From: Tragulus kanchil
Lineage: Eukaryota; Chordata; Mammalia; Artiodactyla; Tragulidae
NCBI GenBank assembly: GCA_022376925.1
Contig: JAIOJX010000002.1
Span: 133,496,831 to 133,560,830 of the forward strand
Direction: 5' to 3'
DNA: 64,000 nucleotides
Shown: positions 34,313-45,054 of the stretch, piece after piece
Layout of the letters: the number at the start of each line of letters is the position of its first letter
Position numbering within the stretch: the first letter of the stretch is position 1
The notes under the pieces: generated by a model
What the model saw: only the letters and a program-made list of their open reading frames with translations
Told to the model about the DNA's origin: nothing
Database searches by the model: none
Translations under genes and position numbers: made by a program

Positions 34313-34739
34313 TCACACCTAGAGTGGCCCCATTGGGACCAAGAAACTGGAGCACTCACCCATCCCCTGCACAGTTAGTCATTGATGAGGGCTGTCCCCA
34401 GGGCATGAAATCTCCTAGGCATTCAGGCTCTATAGTCTAGGACGGGGTGGGGCAGTGGCAGAAGCAGATTCTGGAAGGAAGGCACAGGCTTCTGGACTGA
34501 AAACCCGCAGGAGCCTCTAGGACACAAAAATGGTCCCACAACCAGCATATGGGCAGCGGACCCTGTCTCCACACGCTTTCAACATTTGCTGAATATCTAT
34601 TAAATGATAAATACCATGGGGAAACTGTTGGGGTGTCGCCTTAGCCCTAAGGGTCCAGCCCTGACACCTTCCAGGGGCAGCAGTCATACAGGATGCAGTC
34701 CTGCCCAGGTCCAGGAGGAGCAGAGAGAGAGCAGAGGTG
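34313..34739. other. Unassigned non-coding sequence
   Basis: No gene or repeat family recognised. Confidence 0.4.
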
Positions 34740-35050
34740 TCGGGGAGCCCAGGGAGGAGATGGACAAACTGCCCAAGTGATTTCCGGGCATGACCTGGGC
34801 TCTTGAAGAATGAATGAGGGGAGAGGGAATTCCTCACAAAGGGAACAGTATGTACAAAGGTAGAGAAACAAAAGGACCTGTTTGTTTAGAAAGGGGGAGT
34901 AGTTTACCAATGCTGGAACACAGGGCGTGGAAGAAAGGAAGCAGCAAGCTGGGAGCTGTAAAGAGAGGAGGCTGAGGTGGGGAACAGTTTTCCTGACCTG
35001 CTAAGGAAACAGTAAAATTTTAAGAGAAGTCTGGCCTTGACTAGAGAGGT
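34740..35050 (+). mobile_element. Probable L2 LINE fragment, sense
   Basis: AAGAATGAATGAGGGGAGAG, AAAGGGAACAGTATGTACAA and later purine-rich sequence match sense L2 3' sequence loosely. Confidence 0.5.
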
Positions 35051-35465
35051 GCTTTAGGAAGAGGGCGCCACATAAACCATATACTGTACACCAGGTGTCC
35101 AGTCAGTCCGGCGTCTGTGACCTCAACCAGATGATTGCTCTAACTGCAGTGATTGGTCAGGGAGAGGCTCCCTGCCGAGCAGATACATAAGTCTGATCTG
35201 GAGCAGCAGGTGGCATGAAGGGAGGCCCAGGGCAGGTAGAAACCAATGCACAGGAAAGAGCTAGGAGATGGAGACAAGGAGGACGGTTTCTGAGGACATC
35301 CACTCAGCACTTAATCCAGCAGGGCGTGTGAATACCAATATTCTCTATGAACATGAATATCACTAGTTTCCATAAATTCTCTTTTTCTTGCCAGTTTAAA
35401 TCAGATTTTTGTCACATGAAGAGGCTCCATTAATACAGAATGTGTTTCAAAACTGAAACTCTGGG
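35051..35465. other. Unassigned non-coding sequence
   Basis: Possibly further decayed L2 (35200-35300). No gene. Confidence 0.35.
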
Positions 35466-35760
35466 CTTCCCTGGTGGTCCAGTGGGTAAGGACACTGCCT
35501 TGCAGTGCAAGGGGCGCCGGTTCGATCCCTGGCCTGGGAAGATCCCATGTGCCGCGGAGCAGCTGGACCGATGTGTCCAATTACCGAGCCGGAGCTCTGA
35601 AGCGCATGCGCCTACAGCCGATGCTCTGCGACCACAGAGGCCACCGCGATGGGAGGCCCACATGGGCCAAAAGAACAAAGAAGGATGAAAATAGATAAAT
35701 GAAGGAGCAATAGAGGTGGTCCGCCTGCCACCCTCCCTCTCCACCCCCCCCCCCAAAAAA
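35466..35760 (+). mobile_element. Variant CHR-like SINE, CpG-rich, C-rich tail
   Basis: Apparently one of the youngest copies, with many intact CpGs. The A box TGGTCCAGTGG (35475-35485) and B box GGTTCGATCCC (35519-35529) match the Pol III consensus exactly. After CAATAGAGGTGG it carries a C-rich 3' extension (CCACCCTCCCTCTCCACC plus a C-run) shared only with the copy at 55975-56308. Confidence 0.9.
35475..35529 (+). promoter_or_regulatory. Internal Pol III promoter (A and B boxes) of SINE
   Basis: TGGTCCAGTGG fits TRGYNNARNGG, and GGTTCGATCC fits GGTTCGANNCC. The spacing is tRNA-like. Whether it is transcribed is unknown. Confidence 0.7.
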
Positions 35761-36361
35761 AACCCAAAACTCTTCTGGGCACATAGGGGAAAAAAAACTT
35801 TATAATAGAAGGAGGAAAACAACCTATGACATCATAACACGAAACTCTGAAAAATATCGGGCAGCTTGGACCAGGTTGAAAGGAATGCCATATGTCCTAA
35901 TTCCAAGCTCCACATAAATTGAAATAATTCCCAAAGGACCCATCACTCCCCTAGGCTTATTGGGAAGAGGATGGACATACAGAGGGGCTTGGAAAAGGCA
36001 GGAAGCACACCATTTGATATCTGTTTCTTATGATGTTCATCAGAGGTGTCTGGGTTAGAAGTTCCAACAAAGCTGCTCTGAGTTCCCCTATCCATGCCTC
36101 CCTAGAGGACAGATGGTCCAACACAGTAGGGACTTCATGGGAATGACTCAGTCTGAAGGGCTCTCGTTAGCCCAAGTGGCACAGATGGTCTTCTGTGTAA
36201 AGCAGACTTTGCTAAGCGCCCAAATGTCATCAACTTTGGAGAACACTGCCACTGTGGCATTCAGAGGAACACTCTCAGCGTTCAATGTTTTTATCAATAA
36301 ATAAGCAACTCTAATTCTAAAATAAGTAAACTGTGAGTTCAGCTCAAGAAATAAGGATAGA
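35761..36361. other. Unassigned non-coding sequence
   Basis: No gene or clear family recognised. Confidence 0.4.
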
Positions 36362-36665
36362 GGCTTCCCTGGTGGTCCACTGGTTAAGAATCCACCTTGC
36401 AATGCAGACGGCACTGGTTCGATCCCTGGTCTGGGAAGATTTCACATGCTAAGGTGCAACCAAGCCCATGCGCCACAACTACTGAGCCCACCAGTCACAA
36501 CTACGGACACCTGTGCCATCAAATCTGTGTTCGGCAACAAGAGAAGTCATTGCAATGTTCTCACTGTGCAGCCCATCTAGACAGGAGCCTCCATTTGCCG
36601 CAACTAGAGAAAATCCTGCCAACAGCCACGAAGACCCCATGCAGTCAAAATAAATTAAAAAAAAA
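36362..36665 (+). mobile_element. CHR-1-type SINE, sense
   Basis: GGCTTCCCTGGTGGTCCACT head, GGTTCGATCCC B box, repeated CACAACTACTGAGCCC phrases, and a tail of A's. Confidence 0.88.
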
Positions 36666-37311
36666 AAAGGGAAAGGGAAACAAAATATATCTAAAGAAAG
36701 CAAAAGGAGAAAATATACGAATTTACAAATGGGAGATTGGGGAAAGGAAAGATAAAGGGAGCCAGGATGGGCAAAAACCAAGAGCAGCTTGTCTGAAAAA
36801 ACTAGACAATAAAATTAGGAAATTAGATGTGCATGTGTGTTTCCGGGCATGGGAATTATGTTTCCCAACTCCCTCTTTCTTTCTGACCCACTTTAAAAAT
36901 TTCTTTATTTTTGTAATTCCCATCCAGCTCCTTCCTCTCCCATTACAAACATGCTAGTAATATGATAGTAAGTAACATAATTGTTACAACCAGTCTACAT
37001 ATGAGAAGCTGAAAGGGGAGCAGAGGCTGAGGATGAAGGGTAACAAGTCTGTGGGATAGCAGTGAAGGCTGAGCTTGGTGTGGGGGCGGAGGTCGTTGGA
37101 TCCACTTGAGGTAGAAGTGGATCCCATCCTAGCAACATTGTTAAAACCCTTCTTCCTGCCTCTTCAAGATATTTCATAAGATGGGGGAATAAAGAGGCAT
37201 AGCCTTTCCCAATGACTTCAGCTACCCCCATACACCTCTGGAACTGGAATCTACTCCATGACAAGACACGTGGACTTCCGAGCATATTAAAATAACAGTT
37301 AAGGCAGTCTA
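36666..37311. other. Unassigned non-coding sequence
   Basis: A purine-rich beginning, then ordinary sequence. No gene is supported. The second part is duplicated by D12. Confidence 0.4.
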
Positions 37312-37800
37312 GGGCTTCCCTCATGGCTCAGTTGGTAAAGAATCCACCTGCAATGCAGGAGACTCAGGTTCTATTCCTGCGTCGGGAAGATGCCCTGAAG
37401 GAGGAAATAGCAACCCACTCTGGTATTCTTTTTTTTTTGGCCTCTTCTATTGGTCTTTCATTTATCCATGTTCATCCATGTTTGTTCTTTGGCCTGTGTG
37501 GGCCTTCCATCGCAGCGGCCTCTCTCGCTGCAGAGCACTGGCTCTGGGCACATGTGCTCCAGAGCTCTGGCTCAGTAGTTGGACACATCCATCCAGCCGC
37601 TCCACAGCACGTGGGATCTTCCCAGGTCAGGGATCGATTCAGCGCCCCTTGCACTGCAAGGTGGTGTCCTTACCCACTAGACCACCAGGGAAGCCCCACT
37701 CTGGTATTCTTACCTTGTTGGAGAATCCCATGGACAGAGGAGCCTGGATGACGTACAGTCCATGAGGTCACAAAGAGCTGGACAGGACAGAGTGACTAAT
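37312..37800 (+). mobile_element. Bov-tA SINE split by another SINE
   Basis: 5' part 37312-37430 (GGGCTTCCCTCATGGCTCAG ... CCCACTCTGGTATTCTT) and 3' part 37696-37800 (TACCTTGTTGGAGAATCCCA ... AGAGTGACTAATACTAAGG). The break is filled by the variant SINE at 37431-37695. Confidence 0.9.
37431..37695 (-). mobile_element. Variant CHR-like SINE nested in Bov-tA
   Basis: Exactly bounded by a perfect 16-bp target duplication CCACTCTGGTATTCTT (37415-37430 and 37696-37711). Minus orientation: T-run, GGCCTCTTCTATTGGTCTTT, GGCCTGTGTGGGCCTTCCAT, and head ACCACCAGGGAAGC. The family was therefore active after Bov-tA inserted here. Confidence 0.93.
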
Positions 37801-38152
37801 ACTAAGGCGCACTAAAGCGCAGAAAACACACACACACAGCTTTTGGAAAGAGAAAATGAACATGAACAGTGAAGGGAAGGAGGTCAACACAGTTTTTAAA
37901 AATTCACTGATTTTATCCCATTAATTTGGAAAAGACAGATGAAAACCAATTAAAGCTATGAAGCATCTCAATTAACTTGAATGGGATAGACATCCATTCC
38001 TTTTGAACCTTTGCATTCAGGAGCACATCCTTTTATGCATTCAGGCTTTTCTTTAACCCGTCTGTCTAGTTTTATAGTTTTCTTCAGAAGAGTCTTGCAC
38101 GTTTAAAAATCTATTCTGGGGCATCTTTGAGTTTGGATAACTGAGTAATAAA
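37801..38152. other. Unassigned non-coding sequence
   Basis: Short (CA)n near 37828. No gene or family. Its copy is at 38979-39326. Confidence 0.4.
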
Positions 38153-38489
38153 ACATAATTGTTACAACCAGTCTACATATGAGAAGCTGAAAGGGGAGCA
38201 GAGGCTGAGGATGAAGGGTAACAAGTCTGTGGGATAGCAGTGAAGGCTGAGCTTGGGGTGGGGGCGGAGGGCGTTGGATCCACTTGAGGGAGAAGTGGCT
38301 CCCATCCTAGCAACATTGTTAAAACCCTTCTTCCTGCCTCTTCAAGATATTTCATAAGATGGGGGAATAAAGAGGCATAGCCTTTCCCAATGACTTCAGC
38401 TACCCCCATACACCTCTGGAACTGGAATCTACTCCATGACAAGACACGTGGACTTCCGAGCATATTAAAATAACAGTTAAGGCAGTCTA

Positions 38490-38978
38490 GGGCTTCCCTC
38501 ATGGCTCAGTTGGTAAAGAATCCACCTGCAATGCAGGAGACTCAGGTTCTATTCCTGCGTCGGGAAGATGCCCTGAAGGAGGAAATAGCAACCCACTCTG
38601 GTATTCTTTTTTTTTTGGCCTCTTCTATTGGTCTTTCATTTATCCATGTTCATCCATGTTTGTTCTTTGGCCTGTGTGGGCCTTCCATCGCAGCGGCCTC
38701 TCTCGCTGCAGAGCACTGGCTCTGGGCACATGTGCTCCAGAGCTCTGGCTCAGTAGTTGGACACATCCATCCAGCCGCTCCACAGCACGTGGGATCTTCC
38801 CAGGTCAGGGATCGATTCAGCGCCCCTTGCACTGCAAGGTGGTGTCCTTACCCACTAGACCACCAGGGAAGCCCCACTCTGGTATTCTTACCTTGTTGGA
38901 GAATCCCATGGACAGAGGAGCCTGGATGACGTACAGTCCATGAGGTCACAAAGAGCTGGACAGGACAGAGTGACTAAT
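38490..38978 (+). mobile_element. Bov-tA SINE (split), D12 copy
   Basis: Copy of 37312-37800 with the same nested SINE. Confidence 0.9.
38609..38873 (-). mobile_element. Nested variant SINE, D12 copy
   Basis: Copy of 37431-37695 with the same 16-bp target duplication. Two independent insertions at an identical site are implausible, so this is copied sequence. Confidence 0.93.
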
Positions 38979-39326
38979 ACTAAGGCGCACTAAAGCGCAG
39001 AAAACACACACACACAGCTTTTGGAAAGAGAAAATGAACATGAACAGTGAAGGGAAGGAGGTCAACACAGTTTTTAAAAATTCACTGATTTTATCCCATT
39101 AATTTGGAAAAGACAGATGAAAACCAATTAAAGCTATGAAGCATCTCAATTAACTTGAATGGGATAGACATCCATTCCCTTTTGAACCTTTGCATTCAGG
39201 AGCACATCCTTTTATGCATTCAGGCTTTTCTTTAACCCGTCTGTCTAGTTTTATAGTTTTCTTCAGAAGAGTCTTGCACGTTTAAAAAATCTATTCTGGG
39301 GCATCTTTGAGTTTGGATAACTGAGT

Positions 39327-39570
39327 GGTTAAAGGGATCGCTCACACTAGCAATCAAAGCTACAAAATATCTAGGAATTAGTTTACTAGAATAGCCAAGA
39401 CACTTTTGGAAAGCAAAGAGAATGAGAGTGATGTTGGTGGGTAGGAAACTTACCAACCGGATATCAAAATCATTACAGAGCTACGATTCTGAGAAGTGTG
39501 GTACTGCAGCACCACAAGGAACAGCCACACCATCTAACACTCACAGTAAGAGAGAACACAGGACAGACCT
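39327..39570. other. Unassigned non-coding sequence
   Basis: May be decayed L1 sense sequence (AAAATATCTAGGAATTAGTT, AACCGGATATCAAAATCATT), but short. Confidence 0.35.
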
Positions 39571-39830
39571 TCTCCGCTGACCCAGTGGTAAAGAATCCAC
39601 CTGCCAGTGCAGGGAACATGGGTTCAATCCCTGGTCTGGGAAGATCCCACATGCTGTCAAGCAACTAAACCTATGTGCCCCAGCTCCTGAAGCCTGTGCC
39701 TCCTAGAGCCTGTGCTCTGCCACAAGAGAGGCTGCTGCCACGAGAAGCCCGCACACTACAACTTGAGAAAGCTCTCGCATAGCAGCAAAGACCCAGCACA
39801 GCCAAAACTGAAGACATAAAATTAAGTTTG
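39571..39830 (+). mobile_element. CHR-1-type SINE, sense
   Basis: CCGCTGACCCAGTGGTAAAG, GGTTCAATCCCTGGTCTGGG, CAGCAAAGACCCAGCACAGC and an A-rich end. Confidence 0.88.
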
Positions 39831-39889
39831 AAAAAAACAAAGAACACACTACAGATACAGGCAAGCACTTGGATGAACTGCAGAGACAT

Positions 39890-40010
39890 TTTGCTGAGTG
39901 ACTGAAGCCAAACTCTGGGACATGGTGAAGGACCTGATGGGAATTCTGAACCTGCTACAGTCCATAGGCTCACAAAGAGTTGGACACGACTTAGCAACTG
40001 AACAACCACC
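39890..40010 (+). mobile_element. BovB/Bov-A 3' end fragment, sense
   Basis: TGCTACAGTCCATAGGCTCA and GAGTTGGACACGACTTAGCA followed by CTGAACAAC. 5' truncated. A partial copy at 41053-41114 begins at the D13 junction. Confidence 0.85.
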
Positions 40011-40337
40011 ACAAAAAGTTCCTAGCCATGGGATTCCACTTACATGACCATGCTGGAAAAGACAAAACCATGATACAGAACAGACCAGTTGCCACTTAAT
40101 CAAGTGGAGGTGATTATGAAGGGATTGCATAAGAAAGTGTTCCCCGGTTTCAGAGTGATGGAAGTGTTTCCCAGTTTCATATCCTGTTGGCAGGGATGGT
40201 TGCACAAATATAAATGTATGTTAAAACTCACAGAACTATACATCCAGAAAAGGGAAATTTTACTATATGATGATTTTAAAAATAAAAGAAGTAAAGAAGT
40301 ATTTTGTTGTAGTGCTGTTTTAACAACAAGATGAATG

Positions 40338-40365
40338 AAACCAAAACCAAAACCAAAACCAAACT
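40338..40365. repeat. (CCAAAA)n simple repeat
   Basis: Four units of CCAAAA plus a partial one. A copy lies at 41443-41470. Confidence 0.9.
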
Positions 40366-40580
40366 GGGTATTACATAAGCCTGTTCATTTGTAAAAGCAG
40401 CTTGTCAAGACTCAGGTTGCCCAACAACATGAATGAACGTAACACGACCGAACCATACGTTTTAAAGTGGTGAAGATGGGTAGTTTTATGCTATGTGTAC
40501 CTTGTCATCACTTTTAAAAACTGGCCCCAAACTGATAACTGTCAACAGAGATAGGTATTTTGGGCAGATCTTTATACCAT

Positions 40581-40792
40581 CTGGGGCTTCCCTGTTGGCT
40601 CAGATGGTAAAGAATCTGTCTGCAGTGCAGGAAACCTGGGTTCGATCCTTGGGGAAGGAACATCCCCTGGAGAAGAGAATGGCCACCCACTGCAGTACTC
40701 TTCCCTGGAGAATCCCATGGACAGAGAAACCTGGAGGGCCCGTCCATAGGTTCACAGAATCGGACACGATTGAACAACTAACATTTTCAGTG
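40581..40792 (+). mobile_element. Bov-tA SINE, sense, with target duplication
   Basis: Head GGGGCTTCCCTGTTGGCTCA to 3' end GACACGATTGAACAACTAAC. TATACCAT flanks at 40573-40580 and 40793-40800. Confidence 0.9.
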
Positions 40793-40831
40793 TATACCAT
40801 TTTCTACTTTTGTCTATTTGATTATTCTTTT

Positions 40832-41022
40832 TAAAGTATTTATTTACTTGGCTGCTTCGGGTCTATGTGGCAGCACTCAGGCTCTTAATTGTGGCTAGAG
40901 GCCTTCTCTCTAGCTGGGGCACACAGGCTCACTTGCCCCAAGGCATTTGGAACCTTAGTTCCCCAAACAGGGATGAAACCCACATCCCCTCCACTGGAAG
41001 ACAGATTCTTAACCACTGGATC
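40832..41022 (-). mobile_element. CHR SINE, antisense
   Basis: TATTTATTTACTTGGCTGCT, CTTAGTTCCCCAAACAGGGA and inverted head ending CTTAACCACTGGATC. After it comes TGTGTGCCCCAACTACAG, which looks like a sense CHR phrase, so the junction is atypical. Confidence 0.82.
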
Positions 41023-41685
41023 TGTGTGCCCCAACTACAGAAGAAAATGTGGGAACCTGCTACAGTCCATAGGCTCACAAAGAGTTGGACACGACTTAGC
41101 AACTGAACAACCACCACAAAAAGTTCCTAGCCATGGGATTCCACTTACATGACCATGCTGGAAAAGACAAAACCATGATACAGAACAGACCAGTTGCCAC
41201 TTAATCAAGTGGAGGTGATTATGAAGGGATTGCATAAGAAAGTGTTCCCCGGTTTCAGAGTGATGGAAGTGTTTCCCAGTTTCATATCCTGTTGGCAGGG
41301 ATGGTTGCACAAATATAAATGTATGTTAAAACTCACAGAACTATACATCCAGAAAAGGGAAATTTTACTATATGATGATTTTAAAAATAAAAGAAGTAAA
41401 GAAGTATTTTGTTGTAGTGCTGTTTTAACAACAAGATGAATGAAACCAAAACCAAAACCAAAACCAAACTGGGTATTACATAAGCCTGTTCATTTGTAAA
41501 AGCAGCTTGTCAAGACTCAGGTTGCCCAACAACATGAATGAACGTAACACGACCGAACCATACGTTTTAAAGTGGTGAAGATGGGTAGTTTTATGCTATG
41601 TGTACCTTGTCATCACTTTTAAAAACTGGCCCCAAACTGATAACTGTCAACAGAGATAGGTATTTTGGGCAGATCTTTATACCAT

Positions 41686-41897
41686 CTGGGGCTTCCCTGT
41701 TGGCTCAGATGGTAAAGAATCTGTCTGCAGTGCAGGAAACCTGGGTTCGATCCTTGGGGAAGGAACATCCCCTGGAGAAGAGAATGGCCACCCACTGCAG
41801 TACTCTTCCCTGGAGAATCCCATGGACAGAGAAACCTGGAGGGCCCGTCCATAGGTTCACAGAATCGGACACGATTGAACAACTAACATTTTCAGTG
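41686..41897 (+). mobile_element. Bov-tA SINE, D13 copy
   Basis: Copy of 40581-40792 with the same target duplication. Confidence 0.9.
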
Positions 41898-41936
41898 TAT
41901 ACCATTTTCTACTTTTGTCTATTTGATTATTCTTTT

Positions 41937-42127
41937 TAAAGTATTTATTTACTTGGCTGCTTCGGGTCTATGTGGCAGCACTCAGGCTCTTAATTGTGGC
42001 TAGAGGCCTTCTCTCTAGCTGGGGCACACAGGCTCACTTGCCCCAAGGCATTTGGAACCTTAGTTCCCCAAACAGGGATGAAACCCACATCCCCTCCACT
42101 GGAAGACAGATTCTTAACCACTGGATC
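41937..42127 (-). mobile_element. CHR SINE, D13 copy
   Basis: Second copy of 40832-41022. A third, cut at its start, is at 43057-43222. Confidence 0.82.
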
Positions 42128-42145
42128 TGTGTGCCCCAACTACAG

Positions 42146-42177
42146 AAGAAAAATGTGGGACGTCCCACATTTTTCTT
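42146..42177. repeat. Perfect 32-bp palindrome centred on GACGTC
   Basis: Each arm is 16 bases (AAGAAAAATGTGGGAC and its exact reverse complement) with no loop. A D14 copy is at 43242-43273. In the 41-kb copy only the left arm is present because the D13 junction follows it. Confidence 0.95.
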
Positions 42178-42209
42178 TTCTTAAAAATGGCTTTTCAAAA
42201 GTTAAGTTA

Positions 42210-42488
42210 TGGTCCTTCCCTGGTGGTCCAGTGGGTAAAGTGTCCGCCTTGCAGTGCAAAGGGCACTGATTCGATCCCCAGCCCGGGAGGATCTCACATG
42301 CCGCAGAGCGGCTGGACCGGTGTATCCAATTACGAGCCAGCAGTCTGGAGCGCATGCGCCCAGAGCCAGTGCTCTGCAACGAGAGAGGCCACTGCAATGG
42401 GAGGCCCACACAGGCTGAAGAATAAAGATGGATAAAAATAAATAAATTAATAAAAACAATGAAAGAGCCCAAATAAATTAAACAAAAA
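42210..42488 (+). mobile_element. Variant CHR-like SINE, sense, perfect target duplication
   Basis: Head CCTTCCCTGGTGGTCCAGTG, body GGCTGGACCGGTGTATCCAA and GCAATGGGAGGCCCACACAG, A-rich tail. AAAAGTTAAGTTA (42197-42209 and 42489-42501) is a 13-bp target duplication. Confidence 0.92.
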
Positions 42489-42550
42489 AAAAGTTAAGTT
42501 ACTCAAAAAAAAATCAAAAAGACTTTTCAGATTATTAATGAAACACTAAT

Positions 42551-42889
42551 AGAGCTTCCCTGGTAGCTCAGTGGTGAAGAGTTCGCCTGCCAATGCAGGA
42601 GGCACAGGTTCAATCCCTGATCCAGGAAGATCCCACATGCTGCAGAGCAACTAAGCCCATGAGCCACAACTATTGAGCTTGTGCTCTAGAGCCTCCCAAA
42701 CAGCAACTATTGAAGCCCATGTGCCCTGGAGCCCAAGTTCCACAACAAGAGAAGTCACCGCAACAAGAAGCCTGCTCACCTCAATGAGAGAACAGCCCCC
42801 ACTCCCTGCCACTAGAGAAGAGCCTGCAGCAGCAGTGAAAACCCAGAATAGCCAAAAATAAATAAATACAATTAAAAAAAAAAAAAAAC
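42551..42889 (+). mobile_element. CHR-1-type SINE, sense, full length
   Basis: Head AGCTTCCCTGGTAGCTCAGT, CAGGTTCAATCCCTGATCCA, and tail AAATAAATAAATAC plus A-run. CACTAAT on both sides (42544 and 42890). Confidence 0.9.
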
Positions 42890-42896
42890 CACTAAT

Positions 42897-43056
42897 GAAA
42901 GCATGGAGACATTTGGCCTTTTGTTTAGAAAAAATTAGATCATGTTCATATTTTAAGAGATCAGATTAAAATTTTTGTGTAAGAAGAATAAAACATATAA
43001 GAGAAAAAAACCAAACATGACTAGAAATTAGGGGAGCTTAAAAAAGCAAACCTCAA
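42897..43056. other. Unassigned AT-rich sequence
   Basis: No gene or family recognised. It includes the D14 junction. Confidence 0.4.
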
Positions 43057-43222
43057 CTTCGGGTCTATGTGGCAGCACTCAGGCTCTTAATTGTGGCTAG
43101 AGGCCTTCTCTCTAGCTGGGGCACACAGGCTCACTTGCCCCAAGGCATTTGGAACCTTAGTTCCCCAAACAGGGATGAAACCCACATCCCTCCACTGGAA
43201 GACAGATTCTTAACCACTGGAT
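43057..43222 (-). mobile_element. CHR SINE, D14 copy, cut
   Basis: Third copy of the 40832 element. It begins at the junction (CTTCGGGTCTATGTGG). Confidence 0.8.
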
Positions 43223-43305
43223 CTGTGTGCCCCAACTACAGAAGAAAAATGTGGGACGTCCCACATTTTTCTTTTCTTAAAAATGGCTTTTCAAAAGTTA
43301 AGTTA

Positions 43306-43584
43306 TGGTCCTTCCCTGGTGGTCCAGTGGGTAAAGTGTCCGCCTTGCAGTGCAAAGGGCACTGATTCGATCCCCAGCCCGGGAGGATCTCACATGCCGC
43401 AGAGCGGCTGGACCGGTGTATCCAATTACGAGCCAGCAGTCTGGAGCGCATGCGCCCAGAGCCAGTGCTCTGCAACGAGAGAGGCCACTGCAATGGGAGG
43501 CCCACACAGGCTGAAGAATAAAGATGGATAAAAATAAATAAATTAATAAAAACAATGAAAGAGCCCAAATAAATTAAACAAAAA
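43306..43584 (+). mobile_element. Variant CHR-like SINE, D14 copy
   Basis: Copy of 42210-42488 with the same target duplication. Confidence 0.92.
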
Positions 43585-43646
43585 AAAAGTTAAGTTACTC
43601 AAAAAAAAATCAAAAAGACTTTTCAGATTATTAATGAAACACTAAT

Positions 43647-43983
43647 AGAGCTTCCCTGGTAGCTCAGTGGTGAAGAGTTCGCCTGCCAATGCAGGAGGCA
43701 CAGGTTCAATCCCTGATCCAGGAAGATCCCACATGCTGCAGAGCAACTAAGCCCATGAGCCACAACTATTGAGCTTGTGCTCTAGAGCCTCCAAGCAGCA
43801 ACTATTGAAGCCCATGTGCCCTGGAGCCCAAGTTCCACAACAAGAGAAGTCACCGCAACAAGAAGCCTGCTCACCTCAATGAGAGAACAGCCCCCACTCC
43901 CTGCCACTAGAGAAGAGCCTGCAGCAGCAGTGAAAACCCAGAATAGCCAAAAATAAATAAATACAATTAAAAAAAAAAAAAAA
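43647..43983 (+). mobile_element. CHR-1-type SINE, D14 copy
   Basis: Copy of 42551-42889 with minor differences (CTCCAAGCAGC versus CTCCCAAACAGC). Confidence 0.9.
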
Positions 43984-44117
43984 CCACTAATGAAAGCATG
44001 GAGACATTTGGCCTTTTGTTTAGAAAAAATTAGATCATGTTCATATTTTAAGAGATCAGATTAAAATTTTTGTGTAAGAAGAATAAAAACATATAAGAGA
44101 AAAAAAAACCAAACATA

Positions 44118-45054
44118 AAAGAACTAGAGAAAAGTTAGGAGGGTGAGCTTACAACCCAAGGAGTGGGGAAAGCTTTGCAAAACCTCAAAGGAAGCCCAGA
44201 CAACACAAAGGAAGAAAGAGTGACGGATTTGGTGACATAAAAATTCAAACTTAGGTGCAGTAAAAAATAAACAAATACATAAATAAGCCAAACCAAACAA
44301 AAAAGACAAAAAGTTATTAAAAGTTCAGCTGTAAACTGGGAAAAGTGATTTGTCACAGAAACTCCCCTTCCCCCAGGCCCATTATCCAGTTAAGGAAGCT
44401 GCTTGGCCCTAAGGGCCTTTGAGTTTGCTTCAGGTGAAGTAAGTCTTTCCTTCAAGTCTTTGTCTTTGCTTTTCAAGCTTCTAATTTAAGAGATAAGAGT
44501 TCATGATAATTAGGGGTGGAAAAAAAAAAAAAAAACAGACATAGTTTGTGGCTATCAGAGAGAGATACCCTGCTGCCCATTCATTATGGAGCTTGGATCC
44601 ACAAGGACCAAACTGTCCATAAACTCAGGCTCTCCGCCTCAACTTCCCTGAGCCCCAATGTCTCCATGTGTTAATGGGGTTGATGATAAAGCTTCCCCAT
44701 TAGAGGGCTTCCTCTCGTGGCTGTCAACATAGGAAGAACTAAGGAAATGTTAGTAATTCATGATGATGGGTGGCAGGTTCATGAATGGTCTGGGTGGAAG
44801 TTTATTTTCTCCTGTGGACACATCTGTGTTTCCCAAACACTGGACACTGAATGATGTGCTACTACTATAATCAAGAAGAGGACATTTACATTTGGTCTTT
44901 TTTTTTTTTTTTAAGAAATGACTTTGAAATTTAACTAATCTCTAGAGGAGAGATCAAGAAAGGCCTTAGGATGCTTACGCTAGTCCTTAATCTTTGGGAG
45001 TGATGGTCCCTCTCCAGGTTCTTTATATATATATATACATGCACATATATATGT
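44118..45054. other. Unassigned non-coding sequence
   Basis: Not in any 1.1-kb duplication. It has A-runs (44520-44535), a T-run (44899-44913) and a short TA repeat at 45023-45055. No gene or clear family is recognised. Confidence 0.45.

Larger units (their letters stand above)
36975..39326. repeat. Tandem duplication D12 (period 1178)
   Basis: Copy A is 36975-38146 and copy B 38153-39326. Between 38255 and 38300 copy B differs by T to G (three times) and A to C (once) within about 45 bases of G-rich sequence. This is the signature of low-quality short-read bases rather than random mutation. Confidence 0.95.
39948..42155. repeat. Tandem duplication D13 (period 1105)
   Basis: Copy A is 39948-41050 and copy B 41053-42155. 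An A-run before TGTGGGA is one shorter in copy A. It overlaps D14, giving three copies of the sequence at 40856, 41960 and 43057. Confidence 0.95.
41960..44117. repeat. Tandem duplication D14 (period about 1097)
   Basis: Copy A is 41960-43020 and copy B 43057-44117. Small run-length differences occur (CATCCCCTCC versus CATCCCTCC; A-runs near 43005 and 44101). Confidence 0.95.

Noticed and set aside
35519..35529. tRNA gene suggested by perfect B box
   Set aside because: The A and B boxes belong to the SINE head. No tRNA cloverleaf with acceptor stem is present.
36975..39326. Two independent SINE insertions at identical Bov-tA positions
   Set aside because: Target duplications, flanks and the Bov-tA are all the same. 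It is one insertion copied by D12.
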